DNA of 64,000 nucleotides, from the NCBI GenBank assembly GCA_031761405.1, contig JASEVX010000011.1, positions 25,159,238 through 25,223,237 of the forward strand. Direction: 5' to 3'. Made by a program: the position numbers and the translations under genes. This document shows positions 23,011 to 33,632 of this stretch, piece after piece; positions within the stretch are counted from its first letter, which is position 1, and each line of letters opens with the position of its first letter. The notes under the pieces were generated by a model. That model saw only the letters and a program-made list of their open reading frames with translations. It was not told where the DNA came from and made no database searches. This stretch comes from Serripes groenlandicus (Eukaryota; Mollusca; Bivalvia; Cardiida; Cardiidae).

Positions 23011-24105
23011 TGGTCTTTAAGCACAGGCTTGACTGTATATACAATTCTTCAAACGTGGTCTTTAAGCACAGGCTTGACTGTATATACAATTCTTCAAACG
23101 TGGTCTTTAAGCACAGGCTTGACTGTATATACAATTCTTCAAACGTGGTCTTTAAGCACAGGCTTGACTGTATATACAAGGTCTTTACGCACAGGCTTGA
23201 CTGTATATACAATTCTTCAAAGGTGGTCTTTAAGCACAGGTTTGACTGTATATACAATTCTTCAAAGGTGCTTTTTAGCACAGGCTTGACTGTATATACA
23301 ATTCTTCAAAGGTGGTCTTTAAGCACAGGCTTGACTGTATATACAATTCTTCAAAGGTGGTCTTTAAGCACAGTTTTGACTGTATATACAATTCTTCAAC
23401 GGTGGTCATTAAACACAGGTTTGACTGTATATGTGATTCTTCAAAGGTGGTCATTTAGCACAGGTTTGACTGTATATACAATTCTTCAAAGGTGGTCATT
23501 AAGCACAGGTTTGACTGTATATGTGATTCTTCAAAGGTGGTCATTAAGCACAGGTTTGACTGTATATACAATTCTTCAAACGTGGTCTTTAAGCACAGGC
23601 TTGACTGTATATACAAGGTCTTTACGCACAGGCTTGACTGTATATACAATTCTTCAAAGGTGGTCTTTAAGCACAGGTTTGACTGTATATACAATTCTTC
23701 AAAGGTGGTCATTAAGCACAGGTTTGACTGTATATACAATTCTTCAAAGGTGGTCATTAAGCACAGTTTTGATTGTATATACAATTCTTCAAAGGTGGTC
23801 ATTAAACACAGGTTTGACTGTATATGTGATTCTTCAAAGGTGGTCATTTAGCACAGTTTTGATTGTATATACAATTATTTTCTTCAAATGTGGTCATTAA
23901 GCACAGTTTTGATTGTATAAACAATTCTTCAAATGTGGTCATTAAGCACATGTTTGACTGTATATGCGATTCTGCAAAGGTGGTCATTTAGCACAGGTTT
24001 AACTGTATATACAATTCTATAAAGCAGGTCTTTAGCACAGGTTTGACTGTATAAACAATTCTTCAAATGTGGTCTTTAGCACAGGTTTGACTGTATATGC
24101 GATGG
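22965..24105. repeat. 45-bp satellite made of the K right end
   Basis: About 25 units of GTGGTCTTTAAGCACAGG, CTTGACTGTATATACA, ATTCTTCAAAG. A short variant unit (GGTCTTTACGCACAGG) occurs at 23181 and 23618, 437 bp apart, showing a block duplication. Because 45 is a multiple of 3, long open frames exist on both strands (up to 296 codons). Their 15-residue repeats are artefacts. Confidence 0.92.
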
Positions 24106-24306
24106 TGTTTTCAAAGTGAGTTGTCTCCTGAAGTATTGATGTATGTTTGACAGGGTTGACTTCTCGAAATGACCTGCGTTTCTTGAAACGTGTCTAAAGC
24201 AGCCACCCAAGGGAGGGTCCAAATTTGGTTGCTGAACACAGGTGATTGCTTGACATTAGATAAGCAAAGAAAACATGTTGTTTTGGTGAATCTTCAAGAG
24301 TTTTCT

Positions 24307-25002
24307 TAAATGTGCTGAACACCTGAAAATAGATATTATAGTCAAAGTTTTAAAACTGTTTAAAAAATGACTTGAAATATTTGAATCAAAATTCATGGAT
24401 ACAATTAGAGTAATAATGTCCCTTTCCAGTACCATAAACATCTGAATAATGATCGTCTATGCTTCATTTTTACTGGGTAGACATACCCAGTAAACCGAAT
24501 TGTGTACATTTTCATGACTTTCTATTGACAGCTTTTCAACATTTACTGCCAAAATAGCTTTGCACTACTTATTACTTACTTTGTTGTCACTATTATCAAT
24601 ATTTGCAGAAGTTTCAACATTTCAAAATTTTGATCACCAAGGGCGTAGCTCCCTTTAGGCACTGTAGGCACGTGCCTACACATTTTTTCTCAAAATGCCC
24701 CAAAATGCAGCTGCGGCGATAGACATCTGCGTAATGTATCGACCAGATCAGACTGCGCTTTCCGCGCAGACTGATCCGGCCGACACATTCCGTCTTAGGT
24801 GGATAGGTGTATAGAGAAGTGATTCCTGAAACAGAAAAAACCACAGGAGGCGAAAAGTGTATATCCGGGTAGGCCTGTGCGACATGCTTAGACTGATCCG
24901 GGTCGATACTTTACGCAGAGTCCACGATGTTGATTTTCTCACGAGACTGGCCTACACATTAAATATTGCAAAGCTACGCCCCTGATCACCATCTGGTGTT
25001 CA
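24307..25002. mobile_element. Family E element, interrupted by R
   Basis: Left AAATGTGCTGAACACCTG, right ATCTGGTGTTCAGCATCTT. Interior words match E1, with a TACTGGGTAGACATACCCAG hairpin. An R element splits it at 24639. Confidence 0.75.
24639..24973. mobile_element. Family R MITE nested in E
   Basis: Ends AAGGGCGTAGCTCCCTTTAG and AGCTACGCCCC. The host word TGATCACC is duplicated at 24631-24638 and 24974-24981. Intact E copies have one copy of the matching word (TGATCTCC). Inside is a family D segment. An 8-bp duplication suggests hAT. If the element is read as CA...TG, the duplication shortens to 5 bp. Confidence 0.8.
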
Positions 25003-25323
25003 GCATCTTAAATACAAGTTGGTACATAAAGCTTTACAGAGGTAACGGCTGACATAAATTTGAATGTACAGTTGTACTCGAAAACATTTCTAGACTGTCC
25101 CCCCGTTCATTCATAAAATATAACCACTATCTGTGAAATCAAACATGTGATGTATACGCAGACAGAGTTGTTGGGTGTATATCAATGAAATAAATGCGGA
25201 AGGATCAGAGCTGAATTAGAGTCCCAATCCGTTCTATCATATTCGTAATGCCAAACCCTTAAGAAGGAATCAGTTTACCGATTTATTCTAAATCATTTCG
25301 TGGCTAACTGCCAATGATTCCGT

Positions 25324-25893
25324 AAAGTGCTGAACTTTCAGATACTAGATAGTATGATCAAAGTTTTAAAACTGTTCAAAAGTTGTCTTGAAATATTAGG
25401 ATCATAATTCTTGGATAAGATATAAGTAATGATTTCACTTTCTAGTATGATAAACATCTCAATATTGATCGATTATGCTTCATTTTTACTGGGTAGACAT
25501 ACCCAGTAAGCGAAATTTTGTATATTTTTAATATGACTTTTAATTGACTGTTTTTCAACATTTACTGCCAAAATAGTTTTGAGATATTTATTACTTACTT
25601 TGTTGTCACTATTATCAATATTATTTTAGGATAAAATTAGAGCAATCATTTCACAATCCAGTACAATAAACATCTAAATATTGATCTTTTATGCTTCATT
25701 TTTACTGGGTAGACATACCCAGTAAGCCAAATGTTGTATAATTGTATGACTTTCAATTGACTGTTTTTCAACATTTAATGCCAAAATAGTTTTGAGCTAT
25801 TTATTACTTACTTTGTTGTCACTATTAGCAATATTTGCAGAAGTTTCAACATTTCAAAATGTTGATCTCCATCTGGAGTTCAGCACCTTTAAA
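25324..25893. mobile_element. Family E element with internal duplication
   Basis: Left AAAGTGCTGAACTTTCAGA, right TCTGGAGTTCAGCACCTTTAA. The interior from GGATAAGAT at 25413 is repeated at 25629 (offset 216), including both TACTGGGTAGACATACCCAG hairpins. Confidence 0.75.
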
Positions 25894-25959
25894 AGGTGAT
25901 TTGGTTTGGTAATATCATAAATTCACACACTCAGAATACATTTATTCAATAACAATTTC

Positions 25960-26392
25960 GTAAATTATGAATTCCGATATAAATCATCTATTTCCCTGTA
26001 TATGTTGATATATTTAATTAATAAATTACCAAAAGTAAAATACCTTTGTCTCGCCAAAACTCAACGTCGAAGAGGACCCACAATATACTTCGAAATCCCT
26101 GCATATTTTGATATATTTACTTAATTACATTGTAATTACATTACATTACATTACAGTACAATTACATTACATTACATTACAATTACATTGTAGTTACCAA
26201 CAATAAATACCTTTGTCTCGCGATACTCGACGTCGAAATGGACCCACAAAAACTTCGAACTCCCTGTATATGTGGATATATTTACATTACATTGTAATTA
26301 CATTAAATTACATTACATTACAATTACAGTGTAGTAATAGATACCTTTGTCTCGTGATAACTCGACGTCGAAAATGACCCACAAAGAACTTC
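25960..26392. repeat. Tandem units with ACATT microsatellite
   Basis: CCTTTGTCTCG...ACTCGACGTCGAA recurs at 26043, 26210 and 26343. Between the units lie CCCTG.ATAT.TTGATATATTTA and runs of ATTAC/ACATT. Unit length varies (167, 133) with the microsatellite. Confidence 0.75.
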
Positions 26393-26397
26393 GACAT

Positions 26398-26497
26398 ATC
26401 GACTGATTTCAGGTGAGTCAGCTCGTTACGAGCTGACTCACCCTAATCTGTATTGTTTGCAAAAACCTGAATATTGCCATTGGCGCTGAAAGAGTTA
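26398..26497. mobile_element. P2 MITE, right half only
   Basis: Starts at the core GTGAGTCAGCTCGTTACGAG and ends TTGGCGCTGAAAGAGTTAA. The left arm is missing. Confidence 0.65.
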
Positions 26498-26498
26498 A

Positions 26499-26888
26499 CT
26501 GATTTAGGTTTAACGCCGTTTTCAAAAAGAATCACCACGGTCATATCACATACACATGTGTTCCTGGTTTTCTCACACCAGTACTGAACACATCAGTACT
26601 GAACACACCAGTACTGAACACACCAATACTGAACACACCAGTACTGAACACATCAGTACTGAACACACCAGTACTGAACACACCAGTACTGAACACACCA
26701 GGATTTCAAAGAAACTGACTGATCCGTTTTTTCCATATAGAGACTATTAATATAAGCCCATGTGTAGAAGAAGAAGAAGAATGTCGCTTTTTATCATTCT
26801 CCTGTTTCAAACGCAAAGCTGGGGCTTGAATTCACAATCCATGGATTCATAGCCCACGTTATACCGACCGAGCTAACAAAGCTCGGGA
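26499..26888 (-). mobile_element. S1 SINE containing a minisatellite
   Basis: Reversed tail TTTAACGCCGTTTTCAAAAA, body GGTCATATCACATACACATG and TTCCTGGTTTTCTCACACC, and a reversed head ending TACCGACCGAGCTAACAAAG. The middle of the body is replaced by a 15-bp array. Confidence 0.7.
26571..26701. repeat. 15-bp minisatellite inside S1
   Basis: About nine units of CAGTACTGAACACAC. The unit derives from the S1 body word (AGTACTGGTGTGAG reversed) at this very place. The short open frame it creates is an artefact. Confidence 0.88.
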
Positions 26889-26892
26889 TTGA

Positions 26893-27165
26893 TTGACTGT
26901 TTGTTAATTTTACGCCGCTTTCAACAATAGTTCAGTTATATCACGGCGTTTCTTTGGTAAGTTACCAGTTCTATTGGTGCATTTTTCCTGACACCAGCCA
27001 GTCAGTCGTAATGCTTACCCCCGCAACCCTGGGAGCCCAAGAAGGCAACCATTACTACCATTACTACCATTACTACCATTTTCAAAGTATTTGGTATGAC
27101 CCGGCCTTGGCGGGCACTCTTCCACTATAATACTGAGGCGGTGGATACAAAGAAGCACAACCTTT
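26893..27165 (-). mobile_element. S3 SINE
   Basis: Reversed tail TTTTACGCCGCTTTCAACAA, body CACCAGCCAGTCAGTCGTAA, a triple TACCATTAC expansion near 27050, and decayed head TATGACCCGGCCTTGGCGGG. Confidence 0.7.
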
Positions 27166-27185
27166 TATAGAGAGGTTTCTGATCT

Positions 27186-27747
27186 TAAAGGGACTGAACA
27201 CCATAATGGTCCAAAATCGTTATATTTTATACTTATTCTAATTAATACAAAATACGTCTATATATATGTAACGGAATGTTGTAGAAGGTCGTACAATTCT
27301 TGTTTTTCATTATTTCATAGGAAATAAAGCAGTTAAAAAAACGTCCGCTCCGTGTTTTCCCGTTTAAAAATACCGTGGAATTTCCTCTTGTTCATTTGAA
27401 TTTGTGGATTCAATTCGGCATTCTCTAACACTATCGACTCATTACATTCATGTATGCGTGAGTGTAAGGAACAACAACTCTGGGAAGGAGATTGTCAATT
27501 CGGTTGTAGTGATCACGTGATAAATATACAGCGATATTTTTAGATTTACTGGGTTACTTACCCAGTAGATTTTACAATGCAAAATAACGAAAAATCTCCG
27601 CAATATTAATAGTGTGCATATATTGTAGTACATCTGTCAGCAAATCTCAATGCCTTACATGCAAAAACATCAAGGTAATAGCAATTTTTAACAATTTTCT
27701 TCTTTTTTTTTCGCTTTTTTCTCATATGGGATTCAGTCCCTTTAAGC
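27186..27747 (-). mobile_element. Family F element, copy 2 (complete)
   Basis: Termini TTAAAGGGACTGAACACCAT and GGGATTCAGTCCCTTTAA. About 560 bp, matching 12771-13293 in reverse. An internal hairpin ACTGGGTTACTTACCCAG lies at 27549-27567. Confidence 0.78.
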
Positions 27748-27761
27748 TATTACTCCATCCC

Positions 27762-27845
27762 TAGTCCAAATTCCACTAACTTTACTTAGCGCTAAGTAAT
27801 ACTTAAATACCTAAATACTTAGAAGAATATTTCATCACGTTTTAC
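27762..27845. mobile_element. Family H fragment, left arm
   Basis: CTAGTCCAAATTCCACTAAC, then TTAGCGCTAAGTAATACTTA and AATATTTCATCA. Confidence 0.55.
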
Positions 27846-29119
27846 TCGGCATTGAATGAAGTGAGTGAATCTGAAGAGACGTAGAGAATCATGATGTAAT
27901 GAGACATAATTTATTCCCTGAAATAAATTGATTTCGCAATACTTGAAGTACGTGCTCTATACTTGATGTTTACAAACTCATTGAGACATCTCCCTTTGGT
28001 TCCTAAGATGGTGGAAATATACCTGTCGACACCAAATGTAATATAACATCACAGCTTGCTCATTCGTACTCAAGACTGAACGTGTCCGTTGTATTCATAC
28101 ACTCTTTAAAAAATTACAAAATATACATGTTTGAGGCGTTTTCTGGAAAAATATTAAGAGATGTGACGGATTAAAATGGCACTTTTATTAACTTATCAAA
28201 TAAAGGGTTAAATGCACGAAATGCAATATTTCTGATGGGAAAGGGTAAAATGTCACTAATTTGCATTCCTTTTCGTGGGACTCCTCCCATTGCGTATAAA
28301 TTACTCAACTCATTGTCCAATTTGACATCCGGGCAATTAATGACTGGTACCCATTTCCTGAATTGAATTCCGCCGTCTCTTTGGACTGTACACACTTTCC
28401 GATAATAGCGCAATGTGATCAAATAAACAAATAAATAAATGAAAAGAAAAAGGGAATTGATACAGTTGACGCGTTGTTTAGATTAGTTTGCAACATTATA
28501 AAGCGATTTAATTCAACAAAACTCGTCTCTTGACTCAGCTTGCGTTCTATTGATGTGACTAAAGAATTCGCTGTCAAAAGAGGTAAATTGTTACACCCGG
28601 CTTTGCGTTAAAACATAAACATACACTGATCTAAGTCATTGAGTCAAGTACTTTCGGGAACAACATGTCAACCAAAACATGTCTTCCACAATACCCTACT
28701 TCATCAATCTAAATGCGAATAATGTATAGCTTTTTGAGTGGCTTTAAACGTCATTTAATCCCATTCACTGCCGAGGTTTTGTGCGAGTTCATTCTGTCCT
28801 TCGATTTGTTGAATATTTTGATTCGGTGTCACTTCGTCTACTTTTTTATGTTTTGGTCGAAATGTTATTCTCACTTTGCAAACCAATTAGTTTTAACACT
28901 GCAGTCGTACATGCAATTACAAGTGTTGAAAATGGACGTCTCTGTCTACATAGTTCTATGTAAATGTAAAAATGCATGATGTATTTTTATAGGAATGAAA
29001 TGAAAAGTGATTGAAGCAATATTTAATATATGAATTATTTAGGGTAGGTAGTATGACAATTCTGTCCGACATACAGACAGACGCATGTTGGCCGACATCG
29101 CATATGTTATACTACCATG
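27846..29119. other. Long stretch without a recognised gene
   Basis: A minus-strand frame at 28171-28422 (83 codons) has a mixed, protein-like composition but no family I recognise and no supporting splice context. A plus frame at 28713-28979 looks random. A small inverted repeat around GGTAGTATGAC lies at 29046-29106. Confidence 0.35.
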
Positions 29120-29348
29120 TCAACCCTTTCCACATATATACGAATTCTGACGCCTCTGCAACATACGACTTTTGAAAAAATGTTGAAACAGATGCCATTG
29201 CTCATGATGAGGAATTTATCCTTTTGCCACCACAATGAGTTCAACTCATTTTGAAAATTAAATTCCTATTTATAAAGAGTTTTTCCATTTTAACAGAGAT
29301 TTGTTCAAAGTCGTCTGCTGCATATATCTTGTATGTTGGAAAGAGTTA
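29120..29348. mobile_element. P1 MITE
   Basis: Left TCAACCCTTTCCACATATA, right TGTATGTTGGAAAGAGTTA; arms TCTGCAACATACGACTTTT and GTCGTCTGCTGCATAT. Confidence 0.65.
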
Positions 29349-29387
29349 TAGAACAATGGATAGAAACTCAAATGGGTTCGATCAGAA

Positions 29388-30600
29388 AATGATGGCATAT
29401 ACAGTTAAACTTGTGTTTAAAGAATATGATGGCATATACAGTTAAACTTGTGTTTAAAGAATATGATGGCATATACAGTTAAACTTGTGTTTAAAGAATA
29501 TGATGGCATATACAGTTAAACCTGTGTTTAAAGAATATGATGGCATATACAGTTAAACCTGTGTTTAAAGAATATGATGGCATATACAGTTAAACCTGTG
29601 TTTAAAGAACATGATGGCATATACAGTTAAACTTGTGTTTAAAGAATATGATGGCATAAACTGTAAAACCTGTGTTTAAAGAATATGATGGCATAAACTG
29701 TAAAACCTGTGTTTAAAGAACATGATGGCATATACAGTTAAACCTGTGTTTAAAGAATATGATGGAATATACAGTTAAACCTGTGTTTAAAGAATATGAT
29801 GGAATATACTGTTAAACTTGTGTTTAAAGAATATGATGGCATAAACTGTAAAACCTGTGTTTAAAGAATATGATGGCATAAACTGTAAAACCTGTGTTTA
29901 AAGAATATGATGGCATATACAGTTAAACCTGTGTTTAAAGAATATGATGGAATATACAGTTAAACCTGTGTTTAAAGAATATGATGGAATATACTGTTAA
30001 ACCTGTGTTTAAAGAATATGATGGAATATACTGTTAAACCTGTGTTTAAAGAATATGATGGAATATACAGTTAAACCTGTGTTTAAAGAATATGATGGAA
30101 TATACTGTTAAACCTGTGTTTAAAGAATATGATGGAATATACTGTTAAACCTGTGTTTAAAGAATATGATGGCATAAACGGTTAAACCTGTGTTTAAAGA
30201 ATATGATGGAATATACAGTTAAACCTGTGTTTAAAGAATATGATGGCATATACGGTTAAACCTGTGTTTAAAGAATATGATGGCATAAACTGTAAAACCT
30301 GTGTTTAAAGAATATGATGGCATATACGATCAAACCTGTGTTTAAAGAATATGATGGCATATACGGTTAAATCTGTGTTTAAAGAATATGATGGCATATA
30401 CGGTTAAACCTGTGTTTAAAGAATATGATGGCATATACGGTTAAACTTGTGTTTAAAGAATATGATGGCATATACGGTTAAACCTGTGTTTAAAGACTAT
30501 GATGGAATATACAGTTAAACCTGTGTTTAAAGACTATGATGGCATACACAGTTAAACCTGTGTTTAAAGAATATGATTGCATATACAGTTAAACCTGTGT
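29388..30600. repeat. 37-bp satellite made of the K left end
   Basis: About 33 units of GAATATGATGGCATATACAG then TTAAACCTGTGTTTAAA (29461 to 29498). Variants: GGAATATACAG, ATAAACTGTAAAA, ATACGG. The last unit runs straight into an otherwise normal K element. Confidence 0.92.
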
Positions 30601-30770
30601 TTAAAGACCACCCATGGGAAGTGAACAAGCGGGTCTCTTGTCAAAGGTGGTCTTCAATTGCATTGGCATATACAGTATACAGAAAATAAGTATTTAGGAA
30701 ACGAAAAATATAGTCGCTATAAACAGGGAATTGCTATTCCAACGTGGTCTTTAAAACAGGTTCGACTGTA
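30601..30770. mobile_element. Family K element, parent of the 37-bp array
   Basis: Continues from the last array unit with AAGACCACCCATGGGAAGTG and ends GTGGTCTTTAAAACAGG then TTCGACTGTATA at about 30768. Confidence 0.8.
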
Positions 30771-30908
30771 TATGAAGGATCCTGTTTGGGTATAGTGAGT
30801 GCGTGAGTGGTTTTAGGTCATGCAGAGTAAGATAAATTTAACCACCTTCATTATACGTGAAATAACTGATACGGGGTATAGTTCGGTCCATTTCATTAAT
30901 GGTAAAGT

Positions 30909-31140
30909 AATCCACCGTGACCGAATGGTTAGCGTCGGTAGATTTTGAACCGGGCGTCCCGGGTTCGATCCCAAGCCGCGGCAATGTGGTCATGGCGGGG
31001 TGCTCTTTGGTAAGGCACACTTCCTAGCCTAGTACTTGTTTGGTTACCCAGGGATCATGAATATGGGAACTGTCGCCGTGATATAACTGAAATAATGTTA
31101 AGAAACGGCGAAAAACCCCAGCAAAACAAACAAAACAAAT
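30909..31140 (+). mobile_element. S2 SINE, full length
   Basis: Head CCACCGTGACCGAATGGTTA ... CCCGGGTTCGATCCCAAGCC, body GGTAAGGCACACTTCCTAGC and ACCCAGGGATCATGAATA, tail CGCCGTGATATAACTGAAAT and an A-rich end. Confidence 0.8.
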
Positions 31141-31244
31141 CAATCAATGATATCATTCACCTTCATCATATAAAGGTTATTGACATTACGGCATACCTTT
31201 TAATGGTAGTCAAGTATACGTAATAAGAATTGCATGGCATTGGT

Positions 31245-31441
31245 TTAACCCTTCCCCACACATACAAACAATTTACAGCAAAATACGTTGAAAACGTCTG
31301 GGCAAAAAAATGAAAAGCCATTATAAATGAAATTTCATTATTGAATAGAGTTGAAAACACTGTGACAAAAGGAAAAAATGCTCATTATGATAAAAGATTG
31401 CCACCTGCAGAGGCGTCAGAAGGATTGTGGGAAATAGTTAA
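31245..31441. mobile_element. P1 MITE
   Basis: TTAA on both sides; left TTAACCCTTCCCCACACAT, right GTGGGAAATAGTTAA. The hairpin is partly lost. Confidence 0.7.
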
Positions 31442-31507
31442 TGTTAGAGCTTGACTTTATTAAATGAGCAAAACATTATTCTAGCCAGTAATCTTGTCAT
31501 CGCGATA

Positions 31508-31680
31508 TATACAGTCAAACCTGTGCTTACGATCACCTTGGACTAACGATTCCCTTTCTTTGGGAACCATACTCTTAGTTGCCCAATTACTACATTTCTG
31601 CATAAATGACTCTTTATGTTTCAACCAATCACCTGTCACTTTCTTTCCAAGCAACTGGCTGCTTGCATTTCCATATAGGC
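31508..31680. mobile_element. K left half joined to an S1 fragment
   Basis: TATACAGTCAAACCTGTGCT through TACATTTCTGCATAAATGAC is K; CTTTCCAAGCAACTGGCTGC to about 31680 is reversed S1 body. Confidence 0.55.
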
Positions 31681-31689
31681 TATAAGTCG

Positions 31690-31782
31690 AAGACATATAC
31701 ATCATCATCAAAGCATGTTTTATTAAAATCATAATCATTATTAATATTATTATTATCATTATTATCATAATTATCATTTCAG
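31690..31782 (+). repeat. ATT/ATC microsatellite before the Wnt4 acceptor
   Basis: Imperfect TTATTATCATTATTATCAT runs up to the ATTTCAG acceptor (AG 31781-82). The usual pyrimidine tract is replaced by this repeat. Confidence 0.75.
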
Positions 31783-32063
31783 GTACCCGGGAGGTAGCTT
31801 TTGTTCACGCAATATCGTCAGCGGGTGTGGCGCACGCGGTAACACGTGCGTGCAGTAAGGGTGATCTTGAAAAGTGTGGTTGTGATAGGACAGTGAGTGG
31901 TCGCAGTTCGGAGGGCTTCGAGTGGTCGGGGTGTTCGGACAATATAGCTTACGGCACAGCATTCTCACAAAAATTCGTCGACGCCCGGGAACGGCGACGG
32001 AAAAACAATAAAAATATTAAACGTATGTTTATGAACTTACACAACAATGAAGCCGGTAGAAAA
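31783..32063 (+). CDS. WNT4: Wnt4-like secreted ligand, next internal exon
   Basis: It follows the acceptor at 31781-82 and ends before GTAAGT at 32064. Its 281 nt enter in phase 1 and leave in phase 0. It reads [67 protein letters not shown] and [11 protein letters not shown]. The five Cys and the WSGCSDN and [10 protein letters not shown] motifs are Wnt hallmarks. Together with GTREVAF they fit Wnt4. The next residues in any Wnt (Cys-rich region with the acylated Ser) are not encoded before the donor. I saw no TGYCAYGG candidate for them in the remaining 32 kb, although this scan by eye is not exhaustive. The ATG at 31827 is not a start, because in-frame Wnt sequence precedes it. Confidence 0.95.
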
Positions 32064-32483
32064 GTAAGTATGACACTATTTTAGTTAGTTAACATAGTTT
32101 ATTGAGGAAACACATGTGTAACGCATAGAACAAAACAAAAATGTTAGAAAGTTATATAGATCATTTGTGAGTGCATATTACCTTCCATAATGTTATTGTT
32201 TTCGTCTTGCCAGAATGGATAAGTTTGAAATATGAAGTGTGTAAAACATAGCATACCACGAAGTCTTGGACTAAGTATTATATTTGCTACTCAAAATGCG
32301 ATTTCAAATGAAGATCAGTGTTTGTGTAGACTAATTCTTTGCCACGTTTGCTCGCTATCAATTTGAACTAAGGGTAATGATACAATGTTTTCTTAGCCTT
32401 CGTCGGTGGAATAATTACTATTAGACTCTTACCATTCCCTATAATTCAAGTATATATCAGCGCTGAAGTAATATGCTCAAATA
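32064..32483. other. Start of following Wnt4 intron
   Basis: The GTAAGT donor is at 32064. The remainder is unremarkable AT-rich DNA. Confidence 0.5.
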
Positions 32484-32857
<374 letters not shown>

Positions 32858-33061
32858 TTAACCCTTTCTGACAAACATATGCTGTCTGACGCCTCTGCAT
32901 TAGATGTTTCTTGAACACCTTGTGGCAAAAGAAGAAATTGCTCATGATGACCGATTCTTTCCTTTCCTACAATGTTTTCAACTCGATCCAATATTTGAAC
33001 TTTCATTAAAAGTGGTTTTTCAACAGATTTGCTGTTTTGTTTGTATTGGGGAAAGAATTAA
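32858..33061. mobile_element. P1 MITE
   Basis: TTAACCCTTTCTGACAAAC to GGGGAAAGAATTAA, with TTAA flanks and a decayed hairpin. Confidence 0.72.
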
Positions 33062-33156
33062 CATATTTTCTACATTGCTTTATTTTATCATTATTTTAAA
33101 TTCGTACATGAACACTATAATGATTTGAAAAGTATGTATCCATGCACATATATATA

Positions 33157-33422
33157 TGAGCCGTCTCGAGAGCAAACCAACACTGTGGCTTCTGCGTAAA
33201 GTATCGACCCGGATCAGCCTAAGCCTACCGCGCAGGCGTACCCGAACAGACACGTTTCGCCTCCTGTGGATTTTCCGTTTCAGGAATCATTACTCTACAC
33301 CTCTATCCCACTGAGACGGAATGTGTCGGCCCGGATTAGCCTGCGCGGACTGCGCAGGCTGATCTGGGTCGATACATTACGCAAATGCCACAATGTTGGG
33401 TTTTTCGCGGGACGGCTTATAC
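33157..33422. mobile_element. Family D MITE, complete
   Basis: TA, then TGAGCCGTCTCGAGAGC, to CGCGGGACGGCTTA, then TA. The arms carry ACCCGGATCAGCCTAAGC; the centre has TTTCAGGAATCATTACTCTA. TA flanks suggest Tc1/mariner-type insertion. Confidence 0.75.
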
Positions 33423-33429
33423 ACTCAAT

Positions 33430-33632
33430 TACAAAGGATCATACCGAAGACTTTAAACCTGGTACATGTAGTAATGGCTGCCCTCCATGGCGCTCAGGGC
33501 TGCGGGGTTAGCATTACGACTGAATGGCTGATGTTAAGATAAATGGACCAGTAGTACTGTACTGTAGTACTGATAACTTACCTAGGAAACGCCGTGATAT
33601 AACTGAAAAAATATTTGAAAGTGGCGTAAAAT
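33430..33632 (+). mobile_element. S3 SINE, 5'-truncated
   Basis: GGATCATACCGAAGACTTTA, GGCTGCGGGGTTAGCATTAC, GGACCAGTAGTACTGTACTG and tail CGCCGTGATATAACTGAA. Confidence 0.75.

Noticed and set aside
23010..23900. Longest open frame in the window (296 codons, repeats of VYTILQRWSLSTGLT)
   Set aside because: It is the 45-bp K-derived satellite read in frame. Frames are open on both strands over the same DNA.
28171..28422. 83-codon minus-strand frame with protein-like composition
   Set aside because: No recognised domain or splice context. A protein database search would decide.
29388..30600. CRISPR-like array
   Set aside because: Units are contiguous, without unique spacers, and the DNA is metazoan.
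31827..32084. Stand-alone gene starting at the ATG at 31827
   Set aside because: Wnt-conserved residues [16 protein letters not shown] lie upstream in frame to the acceptor; the last codons are intronic.
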